Origin: Trifolium pratense
Taxonomy: Eukaryota > Streptophyta > Magnoliopsida > Fabales > Fabaceae
Direction of reading: 5' to 3'
DNA: 64,000 bases
Assembly (NCBI RefSeq): GCF_020283565.1
Contig: NC_060065.1
Span: 53,778,703-53,842,702 of the forward strand
How positions within the stretch are numbered: the first letter of the stretch is position 1; every line of letters begins with the position of its first letter. Of this stretch, positions 22,240 through 33,716 are shown piece after piece. The position numbers were made by a program, and so were the translations under genes. Below the pieces are notes generated by a model that was given only the letters and a program-made list of their open reading frames with translations, did not search any database and was not told the origin of the DNA.

Positions 22240-22722
22240 GGTGAGAAACCTATTAAGTTCTCCCACCCTAGAATCCGCCTTTGACAATAGGCATTGTTTT
22301 AATTAGACAAGGATAAAATATTTTGAAAAGTCTATTGAGTTAAATTATGTTAAACTTAAGCCACATAAAGCCTTTTAGGTATTCTTTTATCATAGTACAA
22401 ATTTATAAACTACGTATAAATTAAAAATTGAACATAGACATAGACAATAAGCTATACTGTGGATCCATTTCCCAATATAATTCACACCGCAGTCCATAAA
22501 AAAAATTAAAAAATCACACCACATGCACCCACGAAATGAATTGCATAAACTAACCGTTGGAAAATGAACTTAGTTGAGTTCATTTAATGTGTGGAGGGTG
22601 CACCATTGTGATTGAAAAAATAACGAGAAGAATACATTGGTCTTGTAGGACTTGAAACTAAGGAGGGTAGATTGAAAAAAGTGGGAAAAAACTCCACATT
22701 GCTAAGAACACTCTCTTTAGTA

Positions 22723-22723
<1 letters not shown>
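22240..22723. other. Intergenic sequence, no gene recognised
   Basis: AT-rich sequence with no long frame. The phrase CTCCACATTGCTAAGAACAC before the dinucleotide tract resembles retroelement flanks, but no LTR pair or domain could be found. Confidence 0.3.

Positions 22724-22780
<57 letters not shown>
22724..22780. repeat. (TA)n microsatellite, about 28 units
   Basis: An uninterrupted run of alternating T and A over 57 bp. It is long enough to be polymorphic and to form cruciform structures. Confidence 0.95.
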
Positions 22781-22783
<3 letters not shown>

Positions 22784-24335
22784 AAAGTGACTAATATTTT
22801 TTTAATCACAAAATTATAACTATTTTTTAGTTAATTAAGATGGTCGATCAAAGGAGCCACTTATTGCTAGAGATTGAGAGGTTGTGATTGATCACACGTT
22901 CTGAGAAAGTAATGTGTGTGTGGATGTATTGGTCAAGATGGGTGCCCTATCTACCTCACCCCTAGTGGCAATCTCTACCCCTAATGAGCTTTCTCTGCCG
23001 CTCCTAGCTGACGCGTGGGGCGTGGGTTTTATCCGAGAATAGTTTTACTGATGTTTTGTTTTTCTTTCTTTTGTTTTCTCTATTGTAACAAAAAAAAACC
23101 ATTTTTTTTTATAAGCAAAAAAAAAGCCACTTATTGCTGACTCACATTTTGATTTCTTCCCGTTTGAAAGAAAAACGGATTCTTATCCTTCAATTAATCC
23201 ATTAATCCATTAATCCACACATAATTTCATTGTCCCATATACGTTATTATTTGGTTGTCCTATGTTAATCCTCACAATGAATATGTCCCTTACGTTATTT
23301 TTGGAGCCTTTCAATTCAATTTTCTAAATACTTACTTCATTCTTTCTCTTGTGAAAAGGAATATATAATTCATCATTTCAAAAGCAAATGCAATTCATAT
23401 AGCACAAAAACAATTCATATATACTCCAAATATTGCTCTCGTCTTTCATTCTTTGTCAAAAGACGATTGTTTGTGTTTCATTGGTTTTGTGAATTGGTAT
23501 TGTTGTAGGAGTACTGATATTGTTGCATCAGTAAAATTGATATTGTTGAATCAATTTTCAAGTGGTTTTGCAGAATCATTCAAGAAGATGTTCCTTCTCC
23601 GATCATTACAATGCAGTAATTGATCGGTTCTGTGTTGACCAAGGCTGTTTTATCCTGGACACGATACGATTTGATTGTCTGCTTTGCACAATTTGAACAG
23701 TACCGTGAAACGTCTTAGAAAACAACCTAGTACACGACTCAACCAATAAAATCTTCAGTTCTATTTTTTAGAAAATTATTTTTCAACATCGAAAACAACA
23801 CTAACACAATAAAATAATGTGAAAGAGTCATGACCTACTGTTAAGTTGTTTGCATGTTTAGGGGGGTGCAAGCTGTACCAAGTCCAACAAATGGCAGGTG
23901 AGTTGTACTTGTTATATGTATCTATGTATTTCGTCTAGTCCAACTACTAAACCGAACTCTCAGCATAAAAATACTCTCTTCATTAGGACCCACTTCTATC
24001 TTCATAAATACATCACTCTCTCATTTTTTTTTTCTTCCTTAATTTCCCTAAGAAATTAATTATTCTTATTTCCATTTAAAGCTTTAGCTTCTACCTCTTG
24101 TTAGCGTGTGTTTTTTCTTTCTTTCTTCATAAAGGAATTGCTTTTAACAAACCCAACTTTTAGTACAAACTTTTACATACTTACATATTGTATGCCCCAT
24201 ACTCACCATGTTTCTCTAATCAAATTCATTCATTGTTTATTATAATAGTAGGTTCTTTTGTTCTACCATACTTAAAACGCTATAATTTCTCTCCTTTTTA
24301 TTGTTTTGGTAGGAATAATTTCTTTTCCTTTTATC
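22781..24335. other. Intergenic region and promoter of the gene at 24336
   Basis: The left part contains a GC-richer patch at 22930-23040 (CCTACCTCACC-like and GACGCGTGGGGCGTGG) followed by a T-rich stretch and an A run, which could be a decayed retroelement end. Nothing coding is visible. From about 23.9 kb the sequence becomes CT-rich and probably contains the promoter and leader of the plus-strand gene. Confidence 0.35.
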
Positions 24336-25852
24336 ATGGCTGATGATAATTATAAAAATTCATCATCACTCCATTCCGACGATGATTTTATCTCCGAGTT
24401 AACACATCAAATGTCTCGTTTCATGCTTCAAGAAGACGATGATCACAACTCATTCCATTTCTCAACTAATCCGGAGGTACTATATAATTTAATTTTTTTG
24501 CTGTCTGATTCGAGAGTCGGTTCTGACATTGAGATCAGAGTAGTAATTAATGAGCTATGCTCTATTTTTTGTTTTTATGCAGCCATGGGAGTTAACGAGT
24601 TCACCTGATTCAACTCTCTGGTCACCGGTGAGTTGTAACCAAGGTAGCTCAGAAGGGTCATCTCAAGAACCATCACCACCAGCTACACCATGTTGGAAAA
24701 CAACAACCTATGAAGAAAGAGCAATTTCCAAACACAATATTGATCATGGAGTACTTTATTCACACAAAGCATTGATTCAAGAACAAATTAAAGCCATTGA
24801 AGTAAAACAACATTACATTAATGACATCAAGAAACAACATCAACAACATGCTCTGTCTCCAAAGCAAAATGAAGAGAAACAAGAGATTGATAAGAAGAAA
24901 GGTAATGGAAGGAACAGGGTTCTTCCTCGTCTACCAAGGCCAACTCCATTGCAGATCGGTGGTGGTGGTGGTGGTGGATGTATGAGGGCGGTTTTTATTG
25001 GTGGTTCTGGTTCAAGAAATGGGACAGGTGTTTTCTTACCTCGTGGTGGAACCGTAGTTGCTCCATCAGAATTAACAAAAAAGAAGCAAGGTAATGAATT
25101 ATCTCTTCATGTTTTGTTTTTGAGTAGTTGGTTGGTAATGGTTGGTTGATATGAATCAAATGGAATGTCTACTTTCCCACTCCTTACTCTGTTTCTAGCT
25201 CAACTTGCTTTTTCCTGTCTAGGATAGATTTCTTTAATTTGTCTCAACTCAACACTAAAAAAATTTATCAAGCTGCGAAGTAACTAAAGTTCCGATAAAA
25301 AATTACTATTAAATTCAAGTTCTCCTGAACAGTTCGATCAAGAAGAATTTATTAACTACTTGAACTCAATATCTCTAACTCTCTAACTACTTAATTTTGT
25401 CTTTATTTTAAGGGATTAAATTTAAATATTCTATATATTACGATGATCAATTTTAATATAAATAAATTTTGTTTAGACTAAAAAAAATATAATAAGAACT
25501 AAATAAAACTACAAGATAACATTTGTCTAAAAATAAGTAGTATGGAAATGGAATAAAATAAAAATACATAATTTATTTTTTATTTTTCAGTTGAATAGAT
25601 TTAAGTATTACTAATTTACTATAAATAAGCTTACATTATGCTTCATATATCTACTAAATCATCCATGTTTAGCCTAGCTAGCTAGCCTTTGAAATTTGAA
25701 ACTGGTTTGCATGTGATCTAATAGCTAGTGGTGACCAAATATTCTTTATGGAGTTGAACTTGATTTTGCCCCCTCTAATCTACTACATGCTGCACATGTT
25801 TGAGTTCATGATTTGATCCTTACCTGTTTTATTTTCCACACCAATTAACAGA

Positions 25853-25883
<31 letters not shown>

Positions 25884-27289
25884 TTAAATTAAGTAGTTAG
25901 AGAGTTTGGTGAGCAAAATTGAAGATTCTTTAATGTTGAGCAAATCCTTAATTATATTTTTATTTAGATAGTCTAGTGGCTAGAATTTTACTTTTCAAAT
26001 GAATAAGTGAAGTGTCTGAAATTCGAACTCGACTTCTACATATAAAATACAATGTTTCTTTCAACTGAATTTAACTCATGGGAACGCTTAAATAATATAC
26101 TTTACTTTCTCCAAACAATTGTATGAAATTTGTTACACATCTTACACCAAAATTGATTTGTTTTATGCACGTTATATGGTTAGGAAAAGGTTGCTCCACT
26201 GTCCTTATACCAGCCAGAGTTGTGCAGGCTTTGCAACTACACTTTGACAAAACAGCTGCAATGTCTAGAGGACCCAAAGTTGTTGACTTCCCTCCACTTA
26301 GAGGTACTATTCTTAATTTTCTATTACTATCAACCAACAACTTTGATTTATTGCTACTACTCCTCATGCCATAGCCATGCCATGCCATTTACTTACTACT
26401 CCATATATCCATATGATTAATAGGAGTAAGTAGCTGCTTTAGATTGTTTAGTAATTTAAAAAGTTCTTTGAATATAATGAATTAAATTTCTCATCCTAAA
26501 AATAGTTTATTTCCTATGATCAAATTATTCATTTAATTGCTTATACTTAAGTCTTAATCAGATGTGAGTTTTAAAAAAGGAGAGTCTTAATCAGATGTTA
26601 GACTTATTCTTTTATTATATATGTTGATTGTATTATGCCACATACACACATAATCTCGTTCTTTATTTTCATAAATTTTTTTGGCATACATCATGCATAT
26701 TAATACAAATATTAAGAATTTGGATTCCTCTGTGGGACCTCGATTCGTTCGATATTTGATCAAACGACATATTTCATAATACCAAGTTTAAATTTAAACG
26801 GTCAAATCTTGGTCGAACGACCAACAATATTTTAATAGTGTGAATAGGAAAATCACCATCAACATGGAAGCTAGACCTAATATTAATTCTAGTTAGTACT
26901 AATTAATCTCTCTATACTAATTTTGGTCTTAGAAAATGTTTTTTTTTTTTGTCAAATAGTTTAATGGCTGAAAATTTCAAGAAAAAGCATCTATAATACA
27001 ATGTCTATATCAACTTAATTAAGTTCATGGAGATAAACTAGTGTCATTTTTTCCAACAGTCCAAATACTCTATATCAACTAGCAATATTTTATTTTATTA
27101 TTACTACTATATACTACTATTTGTGAATATTCATCAATTTGCACTAAAATATTGGTATTACAACAACTTGCAGATCTTGTTTTGAGCAATAGGGAAAGCA
27201 TGTATTCAGTTGATGAGAATCAACAGTCAACAAAATCGCCAAATGATGTTCAGAATGATATGATTCTGCCAAATGAATGGACATATTGA
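24336..27289 (+). CDS. Plant-specific protein of unknown function, 4 exons (292 aa)
   Basis: Exons: 24336-24476, 24583-25090, 26190-26303, 27174-27289; all GT-AG, phases close to 292 residues. The N-terminus is acidic (ADDNYKNSSSLHSDDDFISEL). A Trp/Pro/Ser segment follows (PWELTSSPDSTLWSP), then a Gln/His/Lys-rich helix (about 100-150) and a run of seven Gly. A distinctive conserved-looking block crosses the exon 2/3 junction (GCSTVLIPARVVQALQLHF). The end is LPNEWTY. I recall similar uncharacterised plant proteins with this VLIPARVVQAL block, but I cannot name a function. No signal peptide or membrane segment is seen; a nuclear role is only a guess from the composition. Introns 2 (1.1 kb) and 3 (0.87 kb) contain simple repeats and SINE-like copies. 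Confidence 0.8.
25853..25884. repeat. (ATT)n microsatellite in an intron
   Basis: About ten consecutive TTA/ATT units inside intron 2 of the gene at 24336. The run is uninterrupted. Confidence 0.9.
25965..26085 (+). repeat. tRNA-like dispersed repeat, copy 1
   Basis: Begins GATAGTCTAGTGGCTAGAA, an A-box-like motif, followed about 50 bp on by a B-box-like GAAATTCGAACTC and a conserved tail (ATACAATGTTTCTTTCAACTG). The same layout recurs at about 26940-27045, 29495-29530 and 55843-55935, which shows a family of SINE-like elements. Confidence 0.5.
26940..27045 (+). repeat. tRNA-like dispersed repeat, copy 2
   Basis: T run, GTCAAATAGTTTAATGGCTG at the start, and the tail ATACAATGTCTATATCAACT shared with copy 1. 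The B-box region has decayed. It lies in intron 3 of the gene at 24336. Confidence 0.45.
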
Positions 27290-27340
27290 ATTCAATTACT
27301 GCAGATCCACATGCATTTGCAACTTGTCCTTTAACACACT

Positions 27341-27448
27341 TACACACACACACACACACATGTGAGTATGTGACATGATTAATAATCATAATCATCATTT
27401 CATTATTATAACAGTAATGATAATGATGATGATGATGATAATAATAAC
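27341..27448. repeat. CA and GAT simple repeats in the 3' flank
   Basis: A (CA)n run at 27341-27360 and a GAT/AAT run at 27418-27448 lie just after the stop codon at 27289, so both may be in the 3' UTR. Confidence 0.8.
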
Positions 27449-29033
27449 TTTGTTTTGGTTAAACTTTTTACCAAACTGATGAAATAAACAAATAAGGAAA
27501 AAAATGACTAATAAACCATAAAAAGGAACTCCCTAGCTAACAGATTAGATCCATGAATATGCATAGGGAATCTTTTTTAAGTCACAATCAGTGTGACAAA
27601 TATGTATCTTGTTTTGTAATTTGCTTCTTCATTAAGTTGTGTTTTTTTTATGAATATATTTTATATATAAAAAAGTTTGCGTAGCACGTACTCATGTATT
27701 GAGTTGTGACAAGGATGCACAGAAATAAAATAAGGTATGAAATCTAGTAGTTTCTTGTATTAATTGCTAAGCAAATTAAGTATACTAGTACTAAAGTATT
27801 GAATGACTTTAGAGGATGTATTTTAAAATCCTTTGTAATGATTTAGCTTGAGCAATGAAATAATTGTTGTGTGTTATGATTGTTTATTATTATTATTATT
27901 ATTATTACAAAACTATATAGTAATAAAAGTTTAGTAGATATAAAATTGAGAAGGGAAACAACAAAACTTAGAAGTAATCAAAAGAAGCGGTGTTTGAGAA
28001 TGAGAAGTAATCCAAATGCATAAACTAGGAATGCCAAGCAACAATAATTTTTTGTATTATTAGACAATGAACAACAATTGGTTTCAAAAGAATAAATAAA
28101 TGTAATCAAAGAACACAATTTTTGTTAACAAAGTTACTATTGCCATGCTATCACTAGCTAAATCTTTCATATTTCACTCTTTAATATGCTCCTTAGAAAT
28201 GAACTCATGAAAATATACATCAATTAAATCGTTTGGTACTCAAATCACTCAAGACTTTCTTGTGGAAAAGTAAGTGATGTCATAGGAGAGTAATACAAGT
28301 TAAGTTTCAACAAATTAAATTATAAAACTAAACAAAATAGAAGATAGACACAACTCAGCAAAGTGAGAAAAATGGTTTAATTACATGAGAAAAAATAAAG
28401 TATTTCAAACAAGAAATCAAATCAAGAGGTGTGTCTTGAAAGGTATGTGCTATTATTGTAAGACATGGAATGACTTCGGGGCTTCGTTATGACCACAAAA
28501 ATTACACAACTCCAAACATAACGAAGAAACACATTGGTTCAATTAAGATATTTTATCCTCACAATGTTTCCTCACATATAAAACGAAAATGGTTTTATAA
28601 AACACATTATTTTCATTCCAAATAGCGTGATTTTTTTTTCTTCAAAAGACTCCATATAAAAATGTCAACTTATATAAATAAGATTAAAATCTTCGAGATG
28701 ACTACAAAATAATTTCAAGACTCTATGAAAACTTGTGGTTTATGGCACAACCTACACCATTGAAGGTGCCAAACACGATAACAAATTACCTCTCGTGGAA
28801 AAACAACGAGAGGGAGCAATGCTGTGATCTACTCTTCATTTAATTTACTTTATTATGTGAATTACTATTCATCATTTAAATGGATGACAATGATTTCACT
28901 CAAGAAAAAAGTGACTCGAGAATCTCCTCCCAAACACAAAAGATGATCGATCTAATCATGTTAATATACAATATATGTAAAACAAACACACATATTAATA
29001 CATAGACGCACCATCAAACATGGATAAAGAAGC
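27449..29033. other. Intergenic, no gene recognised
   Basis: AT-rich sequence with a TTA run near 27885-27907. No long frame or element with clear ends was found. Confidence 0.35.
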
Positions 29034-29034
29034 T

Positions 29035-29231
29035 TAATTTTTCGAAATTTTCTCATCCCACCACTCACTTTCTCGCCTACTCCTCTAGCGCGCAAAAAAA
29101 TCGTAAAATACGTTTCGAACTGTTTTTTTAGTGTAAAATTTACACTATAAAAAATTCGGAAAACGTTTTCCGAATTGCTAGGGGGGTAGGGGAGAAAGTG
29201 AGTGGATAGGATGAGAAATTTCTAATTTTTC
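29035..29231. mobile_element. MITE with 9-bp duplication (Mutator-like), copy A
   Basis: The element is 29044-29222 (179 bp), flanked by exact copies of TAATTTTTC at 29035-29043 and 29223-29231. The terminal inverted repeats are GAAATTTTCTCATCC at the left and GGATGAGAAATTTC at the right, and similarity extends inward through CACTCACTTTCTC. A 9-bp duplication with long terminal repeats fits a Mutator-like MITE. The centre is a further palindrome (AGTGTAAAATTTACACT). A second copy lies at 31180-31365. Confidence 0.75.
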
Positions 29232-29532
29232 TTCATTGGGCCCTCCAACAAACTCTTAACTCAACAAAATACTAGCAATCTTTCATTTCATTTTCATTTG
29301 AAATCTTAGTTTTATTTCTAGTCACACCCTCTCTTTTTCTTTTTTGACAAATCTAGTCACACCCTCGTTTCCTTTTATTTTCATTTGAAATAAAAAAAAA
29401 AAGACTATTGGAGACCAATTAAGGTAAATATTTTATATAGTCAACCATTTTCATAAGTTAACAATGTTAAAATAAAGGCTTATATTTTTTATTTTTTCTA
29501 TCAAATAGTCTAATGACTAGAAATTTACCTCC

Positions 29533-29784
29533 TCAGCATCTTGCTCCCTCCTTGGCATTAACGACAAGTGCTTCCAGCATCCATATACACATTGTTGGAG
29601 CAGCTGGGCATGCTGGGCTTCCAAATGGAGGCTTGCCAAATGGGTTGGTTGGAGTAGCCGACCTTCCAAATGGAGGCTTGTTAAGGACTTGATAAGCTCG
29701 AGCTGCATTTACCACGGGTGATATGCGACACATTATTTGGAAATAAAACGAAAACACAAACTCACAGCCTCTGATTCTTTGCAA
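29533..29784 (-). other. Unassigned open frame with a repeated PPFG motif
   Basis: A minus-strand frame of 83 codons contains KPPFGRSATPTNPFGKPPFG, built from a short repeated DNA unit. It has no recognised domain and no promoter I can defend. It may be a captured gene fragment or chance. Low confidence that it is expressed. Confidence 0.2.
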
Positions 29785-31179
29785 ACCTTTATTTTTTGCT
29801 GTACATATACTTTTCTAGTGAGGTTGTGCAATATTTTGCAAAAACAGCACAAATCCTCGTATGTGCCGTATAGTTAATCAGAACTTTATCACTTTATCCC
29901 TAACAATAATCTCGTTTCTATCTTTTCATTATATGATTTGAAATTTATTGCTTATTTCCATTTATGTTCTTTGTAGCCATTCATTCGCAGTTGATTCTAA
30001 GAAGGTCAGTTACAATTATGTTACTTCCATTTTTGTTGTTATTTTTTTTTTCTGTAGCTTGGTGCAGATTTCAGTTGAGCTTCAATCCTCTCATTAATGA
30101 GGGAAAACCCTAGTCTAGTCTATACATGACTTTCATACATGAGGCTAACCATTTGATATCGTCTTATTTCTTTGTGAGCATCCTCTCCACGACATGTATC
30201 CATCAGACCTTGCAAAAAATATCTTTAGGACGGACAAAGTATGTCACTCAACCATTCCATAGCAAGGGGATATTTCAAGTCCTGCATGGTAGTGGCTCTG
30301 TCAAGAAGAGGCTCTGAGGTCTTCATTTTTGGCGGTGATCATATGGCCAACGGCCCCATGTGAACATATGCACATTTTTTTTTTTAATGAAATTACTAGT
30401 CAGCTATATGACAAAAGTGTAGTTAAATTTGGGTGATTCAGTTTTTTTTTTTACCTGCACGTGGATCAATCAATATTTTTTTTAAGAACACAAATAAGAA
30501 ATTAAGAATTTCACATACTTTGGTGAAATTGTCACGGAATACAATCCTTTCTCCCAATTTTAGTTGTATTATTAACTCAATCATGTCATATATGTAAACA
30601 TAAAAACTGAAATAAAGAATGGTTATAGTGTTAGAAAAGCTAATTGAATCATGACCCAAAAAAAAGAGAGAAAAGCTACTTGAATAATTCAACAAAAACA
30701 AAAATGATCTTTACAACCTTGTTTTTCATTATAGTTACTTAGATAATCACTTAATTGCAATCTAATCGATTTCATTAGTGAATAATACAATTTGGGTACA
30801 TAAAAAATATGTGTATAAATTAGTATATAATGTAATAGCAGGCCCCCTTTTTTTTTTTTTAATTAAAAAGGTGACATTGAAATATCAGTATTTTGTACAC
30901 GTATACCAGTATGCTTTATTTCAAAAACAAAGATGAATGAAGGAACCTTTTTGTTGATAAAAAATGTTGAAGACAACCATGACAAAGTAGAAAGCTCAAT
31001 ATGAGATATCATAATAGTGAGATGATGACAAAGAAAGAGATAAGACTGAACAACCATATACTAGTTGTTTGTGTCTCGTTTCATAGCACAATAGACAACT
31101 AGTAAAAAGAAGGCACAAAACGACAACACCAATTTCAATTTATTAACCTCCTTATTAGGCCTAATAATGGCCCAAGATT
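29785..31179. other. Intergenic, no gene recognised
   Basis: AT-rich sequence with several homopolymer runs and one plus-strand frame (30126-30317) without recognisable features. No repeat boundaries were found. Confidence 0.3.
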
Positions 31180-31365
31180 CTATAGAATCACTCGCACCCA
31201 CCCACTTTCTCCCGCACTCCCTAGCGCACCTAAAAAAATTTGGAAAATACGTTCTGAACTGTTTTTTAGTGTAAAATTTACACTATAAAAAATTCGGGAA
31301 ACGTTTTCCGAATTTTTTGGGGAGTGCGGGAGAAAATGGTGGGTGCGTTGAGAAATTCTCACTTA
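31180..31365. mobile_element. MITE copy B, same family as 29044-29222
   Basis: The centre AGTGTAAAATTTACACT with AAAATTCGG/CCGAATTTT flanks is shared with copy A. The outer arms are inverted (CGCACCCACC, TTTCTCCCGCACTCC and their complement). Copy B has diverged at its ends and I could not fix a target duplication. Confidence 0.65.
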
Positions 31366-31445
31366 ATGGGGCCATGTTAAGCCCATCTACCCACCATCTT
31401 TCAGCAAATCATAAAAAACAAACAACTATTTTTGTTCCTAAACAT

Positions 31446-31561
31446 GTGTGAGACGTTAAGCCACTAGGTTTGGTCTAGTGGTGAGTGGTTTGAGTAGTAT
31501 GTTATAGGTCCTGGTTCGATCCTCAGCTCATTGTAAACAAAAAAAAAACGTGCGAGACGTT
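31446..31561 (+). mobile_element. tRNA-derived SINE with 12-bp target duplication
   Basis: The body (31458-31549) has an A-box-like TGGTCTAGTGGT and a B box GGTTCGATCC (31514-31523), then CTCATTGTAAAC and an A run. The flanks GTGTGAGACGTT (31446-31457) and GTGCGAGACGTT (31550-31561) differ by one base and form the duplication. Size (about 90 bp), internal promoter boxes and A tail define a short SINE. It is not a functional tRNA gene because the acceptor stem does not pair. Confidence 0.75.
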
Positions 31562-31654
31562 GATACTAATCATTAAATATATTGAATCGTAAATATAATT
31601 TTAGCGTCTTTATAATAATCAATTTAAAGATTGAAATGACAAGTAGAGGAGACA

Positions 31655-32040
31655 TTTACATTTTAGCGCCGCACATTTAACTGAGCTGTAGTTAGCGGTG
31701 AAATGCTACTCAAACACATAGTTAGTTGGTTCTCCCCGAAATGCATTGAGGCGTAATAGTTGGTTGGACATCTGAGAGTAAAACCCATGTTTTCGGCGCA
31801 AATCCCTGAAAAATAAATATGACCCCAAAAGGGTCAGGGTCGGCTAGTGAGACGACATGGGATAAATTTCATTGTCGAGAGGAAACAACCTATATCACAA
31901 ACTAAAGCCCCTAAATGATCATCTAGTGATAAAGGAAGTAGGAATGCATAGACAACCATGAAGTTTGTCTAGAAACAGCCACCCTTAAAAGAGTACGTAA
32001 TGTAGTTCATTGATTGAGCGTTCTTGCACGAAGATTACTA
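31655..32040 (+). pseudogene. Nuclear insertion of plastid 23S rRNA sequence (partial, decayed)
   Basis: Phrases characteristic of plastid 23S rRNA appear in the right order: AGCGGTGAAATGC, GGTTCTCCCCGAAATGC, GTTGAGGCG-like GAGGCGTAATAGTTG, GGACATCTGAGAGTAAA, GGGTCGGCTAGTGAGACGAC, GGGATAAATTTCATTGTCGA, CCCCTAAATGATC, CAGCCACCCTTAAAAGAGT. An internal segment of some tens of bases is missing near 31790-31815. Many differences from the organelle sequence as I recall it are C-to-T or G-to-A, as expected of old methylated nuclear copies. It is a fragment and cannot be a working rRNA gene. Confidence 0.8.
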
Positions 32041-32540
32041 CTTTTGTTTATAAAAAATCAGTATCCAACCAAAGACCTAACTAATTTGCTAGACCAATTC
32101 TATCGTCCGAACCCAATTATAGAACAAAGCTCTACATAAATTTTTCTAATACAAAAGTTAACATTCTTCTAATACAAAAATTAACACCATACCATTTAAA
32201 CTTAGAGATTTTCCTCTCGCACCCCTTGAGTCTCACACGCGCCTCCGGACCTTCTAATCTTACTCCATTACAACATTACATAAGGCACCTAGTCATAAAG
32301 CCAAACCAACTACATGAGGCATAAATAATGATATACAAACATCCTATAACACGATGTGCATCTACTTTAAGCACTCATCATCACCATAGATCACAAACCT
32401 CACATCTCAACCGTTGGATGAAAACAACCGGCCCCCACCAAAGAAATCTTCATTGACTAATCATAACATCACTCTTCACACTTCATAGCAGCCACAGTGA
32501 CGTTAATCACACTGCACACAAATCAAACAAAAACCAGAAA
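32041..32540. other. Intergenic and presumed promoter of the DUF3527 gene
   Basis: No gene is visible. The right end passes into the likely 5' UTR exon of the DUF3527 gene, whose intron appears to run from about 32710 (CCGGTAATC) to 33599 (TTTTGCAG). Confidence 0.35.
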
Positions 32541-33716
32541 AACAAACTCTCACGCATTTGATTCAAGTTAAGTTAGTTAGTGGAATAACACTCCGCGACG
32601 TCGTTTTGTTGTTGCTCTACTTCCACTTCAATCTCTCTGTTACGACGTCGTTTTCCTACCTAACTCCGACGCCACCGACACTCTTTCCTTCCATTTCCCG
32701 CTTCTCCGGTAATCATTCTTCGCATTTTCAATTTTCAATTTTACATTAATAAATCAGAATCAGCAAAAAAAATTAATAGAAAGTGATTTTTTATTTTATT
32801 TTTACCAAACGAGTCCCTATTTTTCCGTTATTTGAGATTAAAGTGCAAATGCGGTTGAATAGCTACCAAAATTAGAATATATTGAACCGTTCCGTTATTT
32901 TTGGTAATTTTTTTCGTTGTTGTTGCAATTGCATGATGAATGATGATGCATCTTATCGTTGTTAATGATTTTTTTGAAAAATGTGCTTGCGTGGACCACT
33001 ACCGTTTGTTTTTTAAGCGCTTCCGCAATTTTAGCTTATGTGATTTTCGTTTTTGTCATTTTTAATTTCAATTTTTATGTTTTTTTTTGTGAATTATTAA
33101 TTCATAAACCAACGTACACTTTTTTAATTTGTGCTAATCCTTGTTATTATTATTAGGTCAATAGGTTAATTAATTAGGAAAAGCTCCATACAGTGAAGTG
33201 AGATACAACTTTTACCCTAAAGGCTAATTATTGTGCTTTCTTTACAGAAAGATTTTCCACTATACTAATACTAACTAGTTTGAGTGAGATTAACCTGTTC
33301 GATTTTCTCATTTGTTGCGGTTGCCGATCAAATTAAAGTGGTAGCAGGTTTATTTTCTCTTTAATATGGTTTTGTAGTTGGTACCATAATTCTAACTGCT
33401 TGCTATTATGATATTGTTGATGGTTAGTTAGTTGGTATTAGTTTTTCTTTTGCATTTGTTTCATGTGGTTATTAAAACGGGGGTGCAAAAATAATATGTG
33501 AGTAGTTATAGCAGATACCCCAAGATGTCGATATATTTGTTAGGTTACAAGATCTTTGTTTTTGGAAGTTTGATTTGTAATTGTAATTCGGTTTTGCAGG
33601 TGGAAAATACACAGTGACATTAACCCGGCGGAAATTTTTTGGAAGATAAAAAGGCATTTTCAAAGCTGGTGCTTGGAATGTTTTAGAAGTGAAGCCTGAA
33701 AGCTATCCATATCAGA

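Noticed and set aside
22724..22780. CRISPR-like or other regularly spaced array
   Set aside because: The repeat is a plain dinucleotide run; no spaced direct repeats occur in the window, and the DNA is from a plant nucleus.
22930..23100. GC-rich patch followed by an A run as a retroelement 3' end
   Set aside because: No domain, target duplication or matching terminus could be found.
29533..29784. Frame with repeated PPFG motif as a gene
   Set aside because: No start context, promoter, splice sites or known domain support it; kept only as an unassigned frame.
31458..31549. Possible tRNA gene with GGTTCGATCC
   Set aside because: No cloverleaf pairing, an A tail and flanking target duplications show a SINE.
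32558..32749. Short frame upstream of the DUF3527 ATG as a separate gene
   Set aside because: It overlaps the likely 5' UTR exon and the donor site near 32710; it could at most be an upstream ORF.
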